Origin: Pseudopedobacter sp043763845
Lineage (GTDB): Bacteria; Bacteroidota; Bacteroidia; Sphingobacteriales; Sphingobacteriaceae
Length of the DNA: 64,000 nucleotides
Reading direction: 5' to 3'
Assembly (NCBI GenBank): GCA_043763845.1
Contig: JAYULE010000185.1
Location: forward strand, 25,017-89,016
The stretch's first letter is position 1. Each line of letters begins with the position of its first letter. The position numbers were made by a program, and so were the translations under genes. Below, in pieces: positions 9,069 to 20,800 of this stretch. Below the pieces are notes generated by a model. The model made no database searches. It worked only from the letters and a program-made list of their open reading frames with translations, and was not told the origin of the DNA.

Positions 9069-11114
9069 ATGAAACACAAAAACCAAACCATCAAAAAAAT
9101 TAAATTAGCACTAACATTTACCCTATTTGCATTTGCTAACTTAAACAATGCAACCGCACAATGGTCTAGCAACCCATCTGTAAACACCCCTATTGCCAAC
9201 ACCGCACTTGCCGAATACGACCACGAATCTATACCCGATGGCAGTGGGGGAATAATAGTAGTTTGGGCAGTTAGCGATGAAAATTTAGGTACCGATGTTA
9301 TAAAAGCCAAAAGAGTATCGGCCAGCGGTGTAACTATATGGGGAGGTACAAATGGCATCCAAATAACCAACTCTACCCGTAACCAAGCCTTTCCTCATTT
9401 GGTAACCGATGGTAATGGCGGGGCAATAATTACTTGGCTTAATTTTGATGTAGATGCAGAACTTACCGCAACAGAGGCTGATGTTTACGCTCAACGCATT
9501 AACGCTAGTGGCACACTTCTTTGGGGTAACGGTGGGCTTATAATAAATGCCACCCCTGGCAACCAAGTATTTTCAAGCATTGTTAGCGATGACGCATCGG
9601 GTGCTATTATTGTATGGTCCGATGAAGCCCAAGAAGCCATTTACGCACAACGAGTGAATGCCAATGGCCAAATTATTTGGGCTGCCAATGGCAAAAATAT
9701 ATATACTGCCTTAATAACTAAAACTATTGGTAATAGTCAAATTTTTAAGGGTATAAATGGCAATTTTACCGTAGTTTTTAATACCGTTTTCGAAGAGGTT
9801 AGAAACAACCAAACCAAAACTAAACCAAACGAATTTTACCTACAAACCATAAACGCAAACGGCCAAAACCAATTGGCTACCGCAATACAATTGTACAACT
9901 TTCCTACCGATTATGATATAGAAGACATTATAAGCGATAATAACGGCGGTTTATTCAGCACCGTTTCTTACCAAACTAATACAACAGTAAGTTTATTTTT
10001 ACAAAAATATTCGGCCTTAGGTATTCCTCAATTTGCGGGCACCTATGGCCTAACAGTTGACAATAGTATAGCAAAAAGCCAAACATACCCCCGTTACATT
10101 GCAAACACCAATATAATTACTGACAATACCGGTGGTGCTTTAATAGGCTGGACGGATGTACGAAACAGTATTACAGGTTTTTATGTACAACGTTTTAACA
10201 ATACAGGCACAAAATTATTTAATGCCAACGATGTAAGTGTTTTTGGAAATAATTTGGATATAAACTCAGATGCACCCAGTGCAATTATTGATAGCGATGG
10301 GAATTATGTATATATAACGCCAAAAAGCAGTACTACGTTAGGCAACGGAGCACTATACACCCAAAAAGTAAGCACCACAGGTACAACCTTATGGACAGCA
10401 GGCGGTGTATTGGTAAGCAACTCGGCAGGCAATAAATCTAGTCCTACATTAACCCTTACGGGCAATAAAATGATAGCCCTTTGGGAAGATTTTAGAGCAA
10501 GTATACCGGCTGGTTTCAATTCGGATATTTATGCCCAAACTATAAACAGCAACGGAACCCTACCGGTTACCCTTACCACATTTACCGCCCTTTACGGGGA
10601 TGATAAAGTACGTTTAAATTGGCAAACAGCAACCGAAATTAATAACCAAGGTTTTGATATAGAACGAAGTACCGACGGACTAATATTTTCAAAAATAGCT
10701 TATGTAAAAGGTAATGGAACTACCAATGTGCCTCAAAACTATAACCATAACGATGCTAATTTAATTTCACAAACCCAATACCTATACTACCGCTTAAAAC
10801 AAGTAGATAGCAATGGCGAATTTGAATATTCAAACATTGTATCAGTAAAAATACCGCAATTAAACAACGCAACTTTTAGCATTTACCCCAACCCAGTAAC
10901 AGCTAAACAGTTTAATGTAAAATTAGCAGGTTTACCAAAAGGTAATTACCAAACAAGTATAACCAATATGGCAGGTATAAATGTTAAAAAAGCTATCATT
11001 TTTTGCGATGATACCTCAAACCAAGTTGTAAATGTGGATTTACCCAAAGGGATGTATAATTTAGAAATCACATCTGCAAATTACCGTCAAGTACAAAAAC
11101 TGTTGGTAGAATAA
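9069..11114 (+). CDS. T9SS-exported protein with C-terminal sorting domain
   Basis: A 681-residue protein with a signal peptide (about residues 1-31, ending NATAQ). The long middle part has repeated strands with recurring phrases such as YAQR(V/I)NA and SGTLLWG, probably a propeller or repeated beta fold. Around residues 495-590 lies a block with LTTFTALYGDDKVRLNWQT and FDIERSTDG, typical of the domain that precedes T9SS tails. The last 75 residues or so form a type A sorting domain starting FSIYPNPV and ending QKLLVE. It should therefore reach the cell surface or medium through the type IX system. It is the only island protein with a signal peptide. Its ligand or substrate is unknown. Confidence 0.85.
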   Translation: MKHKNQTIKKIKLALTFTLFAFANLNNATAQWSSNPSVNTPIANTALAEYDHESIPDGSGGIIVVWAVSDENLGTDVIKAKRVSASGVTIWGGTNGIQITNSTRNQAFPHLVTDGNGGAIITWLNFDVDAELTATEADVYAQRINASGTLLWGNGGLIINATPGNQVFSSIVSDDASGAIIVWSDEAQEAIYAQRVNANGQIIWAANGKNIYTALITKTIGNSQIFKGINGNFTVVFNTVFEEVRNNQTKTKPNEFYLQTINANGQNQLATAIQLYNFPTDYDIEDIISDNNGGLFSTVSYQTNTTVSLFLQKYSALGIPQFAGTYGLTVDNSIAKSQTYPRYIANTNIITDNTGGALIGWTDVRNSITGFYVQRFNNTGTKLFNANDVSVFGNNLDINSDAPSAIIDSDGNYVYITPKSSTTLGNGALYTQKVSTTGTTLWTAGGVLVSNSAGNKSSPTLTLTGNKMIALWEDFRASIPAGFNSDIYAQTINSNGTLPVTLTTFTALYGDDKVRLNWQTATEINNQGFDIERSTDGLIFSKIAYVKGNGTTNVPQNYNHNDANLISQTQYLYYRLKQVDSNGEFEYSNIVSVKIPQLNNATFSIYPNPVTAKQFNVKLAGLPKGNYQTSITNMAGINVKKAIIFCDDTSNQVVNVDLPKGMYNLEITSANYRQVQKLLVE

Positions 11115-11216
11115 GCAATGGTTTTTAACCGAAGATTTGTTTTTTACCCGTACTTAACAGTATATAGTAATAACACACCTCCCTAAAGTTTTAACTGTGG
11201 CTTTATTGTTTTCTAA

Positions 11217-11249
11217 AAGGAAGTCTTCCCTCCATGGGAAGCCTTCCTT
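11217..11249 (+). terminator. Hairpin downstream of the T9SS gene
   Basis: AAGGAAG and TTCCC pair with GGGAA and CTTCCTT around a five-base loop, with a two-base internal loop. There is no strong T-run after it, so termination is only possible. It lies about 100 bases after the stop of the 681-aa gene. Confidence 0.4.
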
Positions 11250-11354
11250 AAAACAACAAACTACCCCTAACGCCACGCCATTTTTGTCTTACAAACAGCT
11301 GACTTTAGCTTGCAAAACCAAACACCCCCTTTGGGGGCCGGGGGGACTTAACCA

Positions 11355-11440
11355 TTTGTTTACAAATAATTTACATGTTGAAACATCTATTAATTATTTC
11401 TTAAATCTCTTGCAATTACAGAAAACTACATATACATTTA
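11355..11440 (+). promoter_or_regulatory. Island promoter C with upstream dyad
   Basis: The dyad TTTGT-TT-ACAAA starts at 11355. TTG is at 11410-11412, and TACATTTA at 11433-11440 after a 20-base spacer. It drives the four-gene unit that starts at 11540 and would leave a leader of roughly 90 bases. Confidence 0.65.
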
Positions 11441-11539
11441 GCAAACATTTACAAACACTTAAACATAGTCCGAAGTTCGTTTCCAATTGCGATTTTGTGT
11501 AGGAGATAAAAATTTTTAATTGATACTAAGAAAAACATA

Positions 11540-13414
11540 ATGGCATATCATTTTTTTGCAGATATTCAAAATTTAAACATTCAAACTGTTAATGCTTTTG
11601 GGCCGAGTGCCAACTCTACAATAAATACAATTGAGAATGAAAATTTTTTAGTAACCAGTAAACATACTGCAACAGCAGATACTAACGCTATAGCAGTTTG
11701 TAATGGACAAATATTGGTACAACAACAAACGGAAAATTCAGAACTTTTAAATATTGTATTTAAACCCCTACCCACACAACCGTTTAATTTTCCTAAAATC
11801 AAGTATTTTATATATAAAGGCATTAAGAAAGATAGTTTAATAGCTGCAACAACTACAGTCCTTGCCGCAAAAGGTAATAACGATTTAGTAGACGCTATTT
11901 GGGCAGCTTTTGAAACAACTAACACTACAGGTAGCCCAAGCCAAGCAATTTTAGGCTTAGATACTGCCATAAATAATTTGCCGGAAAGCCAAACAATCGA
12001 AGATGTATTTTCGACTATTTACCCCGAGGTACAGTTTTGGCATATAAATGCGGGTAACACTATAGGTAAATTTGATAAAGATGCAATAGGTTTTGAAATT
12101 GTTTTAGATACACTTTTTTACCAACCTACATTGGCATTGGCTAGAAACTCAGCTACCTTTATTAGGGCAAAAACATTATCAACCACACCGCTCCAAAAAG
12201 ATTTTTTTGAACATTGGAACGATAAAGAAAGTATCCTAAATTTTATAGACCCTTGTGCATTTTTTGGTAGTTTTTATGCTGATAAATTAAGCGTAATTAG
12301 CGCAAGCCAAAAAAGTAAATGGAAAGGGGAAGATTTATATAATAACCTTCTAAGTAAATTTTCTAATAAAAATAAATGTTATATAGACATTAGAAATGAA
12401 TTTAATTTTTCGCTTAATTATTTCAAAAATTATGGATTAAGCCCAACCAATAATTTTACTGAAATTAAAATAAAAAAGGGCGATACAGCCTTCGCCTCAA
12501 TTGATTATTATGCCAATTCATGGCCAATCTTAATCTTGGATAATACTGATTTTGCTACCTCAACTGCTAACCACCAAAGTTTTAGTTTACAGTTGCCTTC
12601 TGGTAACGGGGACAACCCTGAACCTATAATTTATTTTAGCAAGGCATATAATAATTCTGATACATTCCCTGATGAATATGACAAACAAGAAAAATTTAAA
12701 CCTTTAGCTGTAGCAAATAATTTTTCCGATGAATTTAATATAGGCTTACCTTGGATAAACGGTAATTTAATAAGCTCTTATGTGCAAATTAAATACTGCA
12801 AAAGGAAAAGCGAAGAAGTTTTGCCACTGCCCCTAAATACCCAAATGCGTAAAGGGGATAACTTTGACTGTCTTTTTAGTCCAAAAATAAATTTCAACTA
12901 TAACAATTCACTTACACCAACTAAATTTTGTAACGAAAGTTTCTATATAGATTTAAGGACAATACATGGTTATGATGCTGTTTTTGTACCTAGTATTTCA
13001 TTTGATTTAGATAAAGTAATATTGTTTGCCAACCTAGATGCGTACAACGAAAATACTACTAAAAAATATCTTCTCCCGTTTGAACTTAACAGTGAATTTA
13101 AAAATGTAAATACTGATTTTAAATTTATAGATAATTTAATATTAAAATATCAAAACCAACCACTTTCTGAAATTGGAGATAATGTCTTAATTACTTTTAC
13201 GCATCCACAATGGAGTACAATTATTGGTTATAATGAATTTGAAGGTAACTACCCTGTTTTTATAAGTATTGTTGAAAATAGACTAGAAAATATTAACAAT
13301 CAAAGCTATACTGTTTTTGATATTATATTAAAAGGATATAAAATTAATGGAAATAAGATTGAGGTTACATCACATAATTTAAATTTTAATATTTATTCTT
13401 TAAACTTAAATTAA
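11540..13414 (+). CDS. Unknown 624-aa island protein
   Basis: I do not recognise this family. It is a 624-residue soluble protein without signal peptide or membrane segment, rich in Asn, Phe and Thr, with predicted beta strands. Features include the early phrase KIKYFIYKGI, a hydrophobic FWHINAGNTIGKFDKDAIGFEIV segment split by charged turns near residues 170-195, and an internal LPSGNGDNPEPIIYF loop. It is the first gene of a tightly packed unit with the next three genes, under promoter C. The stop codon overlaps the ATG of the following gene by one base, which implies translational coupling. Function is unknown; a structural part of the same assembly as the giant protein is an inference. 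Confidence 0.6.
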   Translation: MAYHFFADIQNLNIQTVNAFGPSANSTINTIENENFLVTSKHTATADTNAIAVCNGQILVQQQTENSELLNIVFKPLPTQPFNFPKIKYFIYKGIKKDSLIAATTTVLAAKGNNDLVDAIWAAFETTNTTGSPSQAILGLDTAINNLPESQTIEDVFSTIYPEVQFWHINAGNTIGKFDKDAIGFEIVLDTLFYQPTLALARNSATFIRAKTLSTTPLQKDFFEHWNDKESILNFIDPCAFFGSFYADKLSVISASQKSKWKGEDLYNNLLSKFSNKNKCYIDIRNEFNFSLNYFKNYGLSPTNNFTEIKIKKGDTAFASIDYYANSWPILILDNTDFATSTANHQSFSLQLPSGNGDNPEPIIYFSKAYNNSDTFPDEYDKQEKFKPLAVANNFSDEFNIGLPWINGNLISSYVQIKYCKRKSEEVLPLPLNTQMRKGDNFDCLFSPKINFNYNNSLTPTKFCNESFYIDLRTIHGYDAVFVPSISFDLDKVILFANLDAYNENTTKKYLLPFELNSEFKNVNTDFKFIDNLILKYQNQPLSEIGDNVLITFTHPQWSTIIGYNEFEGNYPVFISIVENRLENINNQSYTVFDIILKGYKINGNKIEVTSHNLNFNIYSLNLN

Positions 13415-14064
13415 TGATAGAAAATAAGACAGAAAAATATAACTTAAAAAAACGGATAAGTTTTTTTATTGGTGTTACACTTATTTTAATGGGTATAGGT
13501 TTAATATTGTTAGGTGATACTTTTACTTATGCACCATATATTTTTATGCTTTTTGGAATATTTGTTATCATAATTACAAAATATAATGTTAAGCCTACAC
13601 AGTTGTTAGTTGTATCTATTTTTATAATGTATTTTATTACTTCTTTTTATTACGAAGCTATTATCAAATCTTATGATTTTAAAATAACAGTGCCACAAAA
13701 TCAAAATAAATTTTATTTCATTGCATCCAACTATTACTTAAAATGGGGGGATTACTTATTGACTTGGTTTAAACCTAAAACCATAAATATTAATTTAGTA
13801 GATGATAAAGTTTTATACCTGAACAGAGGGATGCCAAATAGTATTTTTTATGACAGAGTGCCTATAGCAAAACAAGGTTATATTATTTCAAATGAAGTTC
13901 GAGGTGATTATGAGTTTATTGTTTTATTACCTTTTAAAAACCGCAAACAAGATTTTAGTTATCAAGAAGTTCGGAAATTAACCGATAGCATTTACAATAT
14001 GATATTAAATAAAAAATTAATGGAATATAAACTAGATTCAATAGAAAAAAATGGATTCAATTAA
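13414..14064 (+). CDS. Unknown membrane protein, three N-terminal membrane segments
   Basis: A 216-residue protein. Three hydrophobic helices lie at roughly residues 13-30, 36-50 and 58-78, followed by a soluble region of about 130 residues that contains a basic, aromatic stretch and ends in a charged helix. No known domain is recognised. It starts inside the stop of the 624-aa gene (ATGA-type junction) and ends 14 bases inside the next gene, so the unit is tightly coupled. It is the only integral membrane protein of this unit and might anchor or handle the neighbouring soluble products (inference). Confidence 0.55.
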   Translation: MIENKTEKYNLKKRISFFIGVTLILMGIGLILLGDTFTYAPYIFMLFGIFVIIITKYNVKPTQLLVVSIFIMYFITSFYYEAIIKSYDFKITVPQNQNKFYFIASNYYLKWGDYLLTWFKPKTININLVDDKVLYLNRGMPNSIFYDRVPIAKQGYIISNEVRGDYEFIVLLPFKNRKQDFSYQEVRKLTDSIYNMILNKKLMEYKLDSIEKNGFN

Positions 14065-14821
14065 CATAAAATTTACAGCATTTATATCAAAGGAATTAGG
14101 TAAAAAACTAAAGGATTTTTTTGTTAAAATTCCATACATAAATATTGCAGTTAATAAAGATGCGTTTTTAATTGATATACAAAAAGTAACTGGTTATTGG
14201 GGCGAAGAGCCATTATCTGGCCTTCCGTTTTTAAAAGAATATTTATTTTACAAAACAGATGATCGTTCATTTAATCAAGTGGGTACGCATAGGTTACAGT
14301 TATCAGCAAGTATTGATGTGTCAAAAATTGGCCTAACCAGCTTTTACAATCAGAATACAAAATATTTTAAACCAACCGCTGGTGACAGTGAAAGATATAC
14401 TATATATTTTGACCGTTTTTTTGATAACAGGTTTACTGATAAAAGCGAGGTAAAAAAAGCAAATCCAACTTCTGGTTTAGAATTGGTTTACCCAACGTTT
14501 AAAAATTCTTTATTTTCTAGTTTAACCGATATTTTAAATTCAGCAACTATACAAGCATCGACTTCTGCTGGTTACCCTTTTACAAATCCATTAACCACCC
14601 CTAATATTGATATTGATTTAAAATTAAAAATACTTAAAACTTCAGATAGAATTTATTGCTATTTTACTGGCACACACAACCTATTTCCCTGTTATGAATT
14701 AATTTGTAATGGTAAATTAATATATATGTATGATCCTATTAAATTTAAAAGACTTGGTCCTGACCCAATAAATTTGAATAGAACTCAAACTTTTGAAAAA
14801 GCTATTTATTTTTCGATTTAA
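14051..14821 (+). CDS. Unknown 256-aa island protein
   Basis: A 256-residue soluble protein of no family I recognise, without signal peptide. The sequence has alternating polar and aromatic strands (HRLQLSASIDVSKIGL, ERYTIYFDRFFDNRF) and ends near PINLNRTQTFEKAIYF. Its start overlaps the end of the membrane-protein gene by 14 bases, and the giant gene begins 22 bases after its stop. The overlap suggests a fixed stoichiometric unit. Base composition is slightly more AT-rich than in the giant gene that follows. Confidence 0.55.
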   Translation: MDSINIKFTAFISKELGKKLKDFFVKIPYINIAVNKDAFLIDIQKVTGYWGEEPLSGLPFLKEYLFYKTDDRSFNQVGTHRLQLSASIDVSKIGLTSFYNQNTKYFKPTAGDSERYTIYFDRFFDNRFTDKSEVKKANPTSGLELVYPTFKNSLFSSLTDILNSATIQASTSAGYPFTNPLTTPNIDIDLKLKILKTSDRIYCYFTGTHNLFPCYELICNGKLIYMYDPIKFKRLGPDPINLNRTQTFEKAIYFSI

Positions 14822-14843
14822 AAAATTAAATATAATCTACGCT

Positions 14844-17800
14844 ATGCCAAACAAATTTTACCCCCCACTTTCAACCCTCATAACTCCGGCACAAATACCC
14901 GAGAGTTTAAGTTTTATATCGTCGGGGATTAATTCTTTACTAGAAAAAATTTATTACAGAGATTTAAAAATACAGAGGTCATCAAGCAGTGCAACTATTT
15001 CCTACAATCTGGATATTATCACCTTTTCGGAGCTACTAAAACTGGAAATACCAGGCACAGGCTTAGTATTAACTCTCAATTCCAATTTAGAAAACCCCAA
15101 CGACGACATTAATGTAATACCGCTTTCGTTTACATGGCATTGGGGCATACAACAATATATTAGAAATTTTAAATTAACTAATTTCTCTTTCAGTAGTAAT
15201 GACTTTTACAAACTTATTTTTGATCTGGTTAACGTAAGCGACTTAGATTTACTATTATCTACAACCAGTTTGTTAATTGAAACTGCAAACCCTTTAGATA
15301 CTTTTGTACAAGCGGCTAACACTAAATATCCCACACTAAACATACCTTATCCATTAAACACAGATAACGACATTGCAATTAACGATACGCTAACTGCTTT
15401 AGCACAAAACACTACGGTTAGCTTGCAAGAGATAGTTTTTGTTGACTATGTTATAGATGAAACTAGTATAGAAAACACGCTACAAAACATCAATTTTCTA
15501 TTTTTCCCTACATTAGGTGCTAATATTATTGATAGCATCAAAGAACTACTTATTCCACAAGTTACCGCCACTGCCCAACTCTCGGCAGGCTTAGAAATAC
15601 CCCGCAAAGTATTAATACCCATAAATGCAAACGGAGAAATAGAAACAGATGAAGCCATAAAAACCACATTGCTTTTTAATATTGGCGAGTTTAGGTTTGA
15701 TAGCAAAGCAGGTTTTGGCTTTAATGATAATATTGTAATTAGTTTTCCAGCTGCACATCCCAAAGCTCAAATAGCAAACACTGGCCTCATTATCAGCTTT
15801 ACTGAAGCTAAGCTAGATCTTAGCCGCACCACCAACATCCCCGAAGCCGACCTAGCCGGCTACCCCCTAGATTTTGTAGGCCTTTACGTACAGACAGCCG
15901 AAATTACTTTTTCCCGCTTTGGTATTACCGACCCAACAAAGCCTAGTACCACCTTATTTGCAGAAAACCTATTGATAGGCACAGGCGGTATTTCGGGTAC
16001 TATTGGCTTGGCAGCCAATGGTACATTGTACCGTAAGTTTGGCACAAACTTCGATGCCGAGCTAAAACTGTTTTCGCTAACCTTTAGGCAAGGCACCATT
16101 ACCCAATGTAATATAGAAGGCTTGCTCACTATACCGAAATTTAAAAACGGAAACGGTAGTACCGAGAATGCCAAAATAGGTATACAAGCCCGCATTTTTG
16201 ATAACGGCGATTTTAGCATTACCGCCAAGCCACTATTAACACCATATATCATTTCATTTCCAAATGTATTCGACTTAAAAGTGCGTAGCCTAGAAGTAGG
16301 CAAGCTAAACGATTCATATTATGCCGAAGTATCGGGCGTATTAGATTTTACGGCAAATGTACCTTTGTTGGGTGAAGTATTACCCAAACAAATAGAAATA
16401 CACCGCCTGCGTATTTGGGACGATGGGCACCTAGAGTTTGCCGCTGGCCGCATAAAACTACAAAAAGCCTTTAAATTAGAAGTAGGGCCTGTAAAATTAG
16501 AAGTAGTAGAACTTAGCTTGGCACCTTACAAAAAGGGCAATCGTACCTATAGCTCCATTACTTTCGATGGTATGATAAACACCGGGCGGGCAGGCGTAAA
16601 CGTGGGTGGCAATGGCATTAAATATTATTTTAATACGGACGTTCATCCGGATGGGTTCGATCATTTCATACGCATAGAAGGGATAGATATTGACATACGC
16701 GTACCAGGCGATAAAACTAAAGACGCCAATTTCTTACTTAAAGGGCACTTAAGTATGAAGAACCCAGAGGTAGAAGGTGTTGATGAGCAAGGGAAGCCAT
16801 TGAGCCAAGCCAGCACCGAATATGCTGGCTCGGTTACTTTTGATATACCCAAACTAGATTTTGGCGGCAGTGCAGGTATGCGCCTTAACCCAAGCATACC
16901 CGCATTTTTGGTGGATATGAATATAGAACTAGCCACCCCCGTACCCATAGGTGCAACTGGCTTGGGCATTTACGGCTTTAGAGGCTTATTTGGCCAACAT
17001 TATGTTCCCAACAAGGCCGATGATTCAAGTTGGTTAGAATACTACCGAGCTCCAACAAAAGGTGTAAATATTGATAAATTTGCCTCTAAACCCGGTTTAT
17101 CTTTAGGTGCTGGGGCTTCTATAGCCACCAGTTTCGATTCAGGTAAAACTTTTTCTAGCAAGCTGTTTTTATTATTGGGTTTGCCCGATGTTTTCCTCCT
17201 CGAAGGGCAAGCCGCCATCCTGCGCAAGCGCTTAGGTATTGATGATGATGTTGAACCTCCTTTTACCGCATTAATTATTATTGGCGACCAAGCTATACGA
17301 GCAAATTTAGCTGTTGACTATAAAATACCCGATAGTGGTAGCATTTTAGACTTACACGGCGAGTTGGATATGGCTTTCTTTTTCAATAACTCCTCGGGTT
17401 GGTATTTAAACATAGGAAAAGATGCGCCCGAAACCGCCAGAATAAGAACCCAAGTATTAAGCTTGTTTAATGGCTATGCCTATTTTATGATTTCGGCACA
17501 GGGCATAAAAGCTGGTGCTGGGGCAAGGTTCGATTTTAACAAACGCTTTGGGCCCGTATCGGTTGGCTGCGGCGCTTTCCTTAATTTAGGCGGTTTTATT
17601 AATTTTAGGCCTTTCCAAATTGGTGGTTTTATACAATTAGGCGGTTACGCTTATATAAGAGTTTGGAGATGGGGATTTGAAATATCTGTACAGGCAGGTT
17701 TGGCAGTAGAAGCTCCGCATCCATTTAATATTGTGGGTAGTGTAGAAATAAGCTTTAGAATAATTAGAAGATTTAGAATAGGCTTAGAATTTAGCTGGCG

Positions 17801-20800
17801 CATCAGTGGCGATGATTCGCCTTTGCGAGTGCCTATACCTGTACTTAACTTACCCAATCCTGCCAAAGGTATTATCCCAGCCAAGGCTACACATATTTTA
17901 ACACAAGAAACATTTACTTTAAATTATGTAAATGCAATAACAAGTACTATACCTGCACCTAACGATTTTAGTGATGGTAAATGGAAAGTTGATTTTACAA
18001 AACCAGAAACTACCATACCATTAGATTGTTTTATTGATATAGAACTGCAAAAACCTGTACTGCCAGGTATTGTACCTTTGGGTGGGGCATCTAATCAAGT
18101 TCCTACTGGTTATAAAGAACTAATGCCACCTATTAGAGGGTACAGCGACCAAATTGAGCACCAATTTAGGTTAGAAAACTTAGAGATTTTTGCTTGGGTA
18201 CCCACCTCTGCTGCCGCAGGTAATTGGGTTTCCTACAATATTTACGAGGCGGTAACTAGTATTGTAAACAGCAATAACAACGCTACCGCCCCTGTAATTC
18301 TGTCTAATTTAAAACAAGGGTACTGGCAATTTGTAGAACCAGGCCGTTTTAACAAAATACGCCTACTCGCACAAAATATGTTTAGCTTTTCATCTAAAAC
18401 CATAAATGGTGCCGACAATTTAGATGCTCGTAATTTTAAACCAAAAGATGTTTTTTGTTACGATACTGTTTTAAAAAAGAACATTATAAACTGGGAAAAA
18501 GAAACAGTAGACACCGTATATCCACTTACCGAAGCCATAAGTTTTAGTGGGGTAAGTTTTACTTTTTCGGGCACTGCTGGCCAGGTTAAAAGCATTCCTT
18601 CTAGTATTCCACCTAGTTTAACTAAAAACCTATACCTGCAAGAAAATAGCTTCATTAGCCTAGTTTTCCCCGAACCAGTAAATAAAATAGAACTTACATT
18701 TGGTGCCAACCAAAGCAATGTTACCGTTTTATATTATACCACCAATTTTAAAGTAAGTGATTATGGCGAAGTGATATCCTACGATTATTTGATTCGCCAA
18801 GATAACATAAACCCTATTCAGCAAAATGCGAAATTGAATTATTTGGATGGTGAGGATGGCATTGATAAAATTGTAATTGCCATAAATTCACAACCCGATT
18901 TAGATTACGAAGGTGATGTACAACTAGGTGGATATTACCCCATTGCCAATGGTTTTGAAATACCCGATAACATTTATCCTTACATAGAAGTGGCTAAAAC
19001 CCTGCTGTATATAACTTTTTACAACCGCAGTTTTACCTTGCCACAAGTATTGGCCAAAAACACCCTTACCGAAACGGGTATTGTAGCCCAATTTGCCATG
19101 GATAGTCAGCAGGCTTTGGTGGGTAATATTACTGCCCAAATAAATGGCAGGCCTTTAAAAAAAGAAAATTACTATCAAGACGATACCAACAGTGTATTAC
19201 AATTGAACAAAGCCTACCAGTTTACCGGCAAAAATAATGCGTTATTTATACCTTATCAGGATAGCCTAAAAATAGAAAATGCTAGCTTTGCAGTAGAACT
19301 TACGGCGGTATTTAAAGTTGATTCTGGTATAAGTACGCTTTTAACAAAAGTAGTCGATGGCCAAACCGAAGGCTATAGAAAAGGATTTAGCTTGCACCTC
19401 ATACAAAATGCAGCAAGCCAAACCAATACTACTTTTACCACCCTAGCTGCTATACCTACCTTTACCATTTTACTAACTATTTACAGTGGCTTTAATACCG
19501 TTTTTGTTACCGCTTTTGATAAATATACGCTGGATTGTAACACAAATAAATTCAGCGCAAAGCAATATAAAAACATTTTGGTATCGGTAAACCGAAACAG
19601 TAATATTTTAGAGATTTTTATAGATGGGATTTCTAAAAGCCAAACTGCTATACCTTCAGCCTTAGCCGTATTTTCACCCCAGCCCAAATTTACTTACCTC
19701 AACCAAATAACCTACTTTACAGCCGAGCAGCAAAAACGTATAACCGAAAGCCCATTAACTAACCAACAATTAGCCAATGAAGTTGCAATATTAGATGCAG
19801 GTATCAATAAAATAGTACAACCCCTTTGGCGGCCAAATACCACTTATGCCATTCGCATAACAACTAGCGATACGGTGCAAGGCATAAATAAAGCATCTAC
19901 ACAAATATTTGGCTTTAAAACGGCAGGCCCTATTGGCCATTTCCATTTGCAAAACCCACAATACATTGCATTAAAAGCTCAAGACCGTGAAGGCGAATTT
20001 AAACTGGCCAATCTTAGAGAATACATTGATTTCGAACGCTCGTATCCCGATGCCCAAGGCCGTTACGAATTAAGCAAACCCCCATTTTATATAGCACCTA
20101 AAATCAAATTGTTTTTTACGCAACCTTACATCAACGCCATGTTTGCCAATTGGGATAATTATCTAAACTTAACGCCCCTAAGCAGCGAGTTAGTGGTACA
20201 ATTAATAGCCCAAAATGGCACTACCATTGCCCAAAATTTAAAATGGGAAAATCCTATTGAAGAAATTATAAACGACGATAATATAGATAATTTTCCCGAA
20301 GACTTGAAAACAATTTATTGGTTAAACAAAAATTTAACCCAAGGTGCTTGTAACCCGGTAAGTAGCGATATGAAAAAACGCATACAAAACGGTAGCTACA
20401 CATTTCCGGATTTAGTACCTAATACCATGTACACCGCTGTATTTAACGCTACTTACGGTGTGGGTAATGCAACACCACAAGCGGTTGAAGTGCATAAATA
20501 CAACTTTAAAACATCAATATTTGCCAGTTTTGCAACGCAAGCAAGCAGCTTTATTTTAAACGCTACATCCGGGCAAGAAAAATATGACATTTATACCAAA
20601 AACATAGCCATAACGCAAAGCATTATCAACAGTCAAATAAAACCAATAATTAACGAAGTTACGGGCATTAATACAGCAAACGCAAGCCAATACACTGCAA
20701 AATTCGACCGTTTAATTTATGGCGGTTTTTCATTAAACATCCTCGAAAATGCCCCAAACACCGTAATTACTGTTTTAATAAATACCACAACTACCAAATG

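Noticed and set aside
11197..11502. 101-codon plus-strand frame
   Set aside because: It runs through a hairpin, a dispersed C-run element and promoter C; composition is not protein-like.
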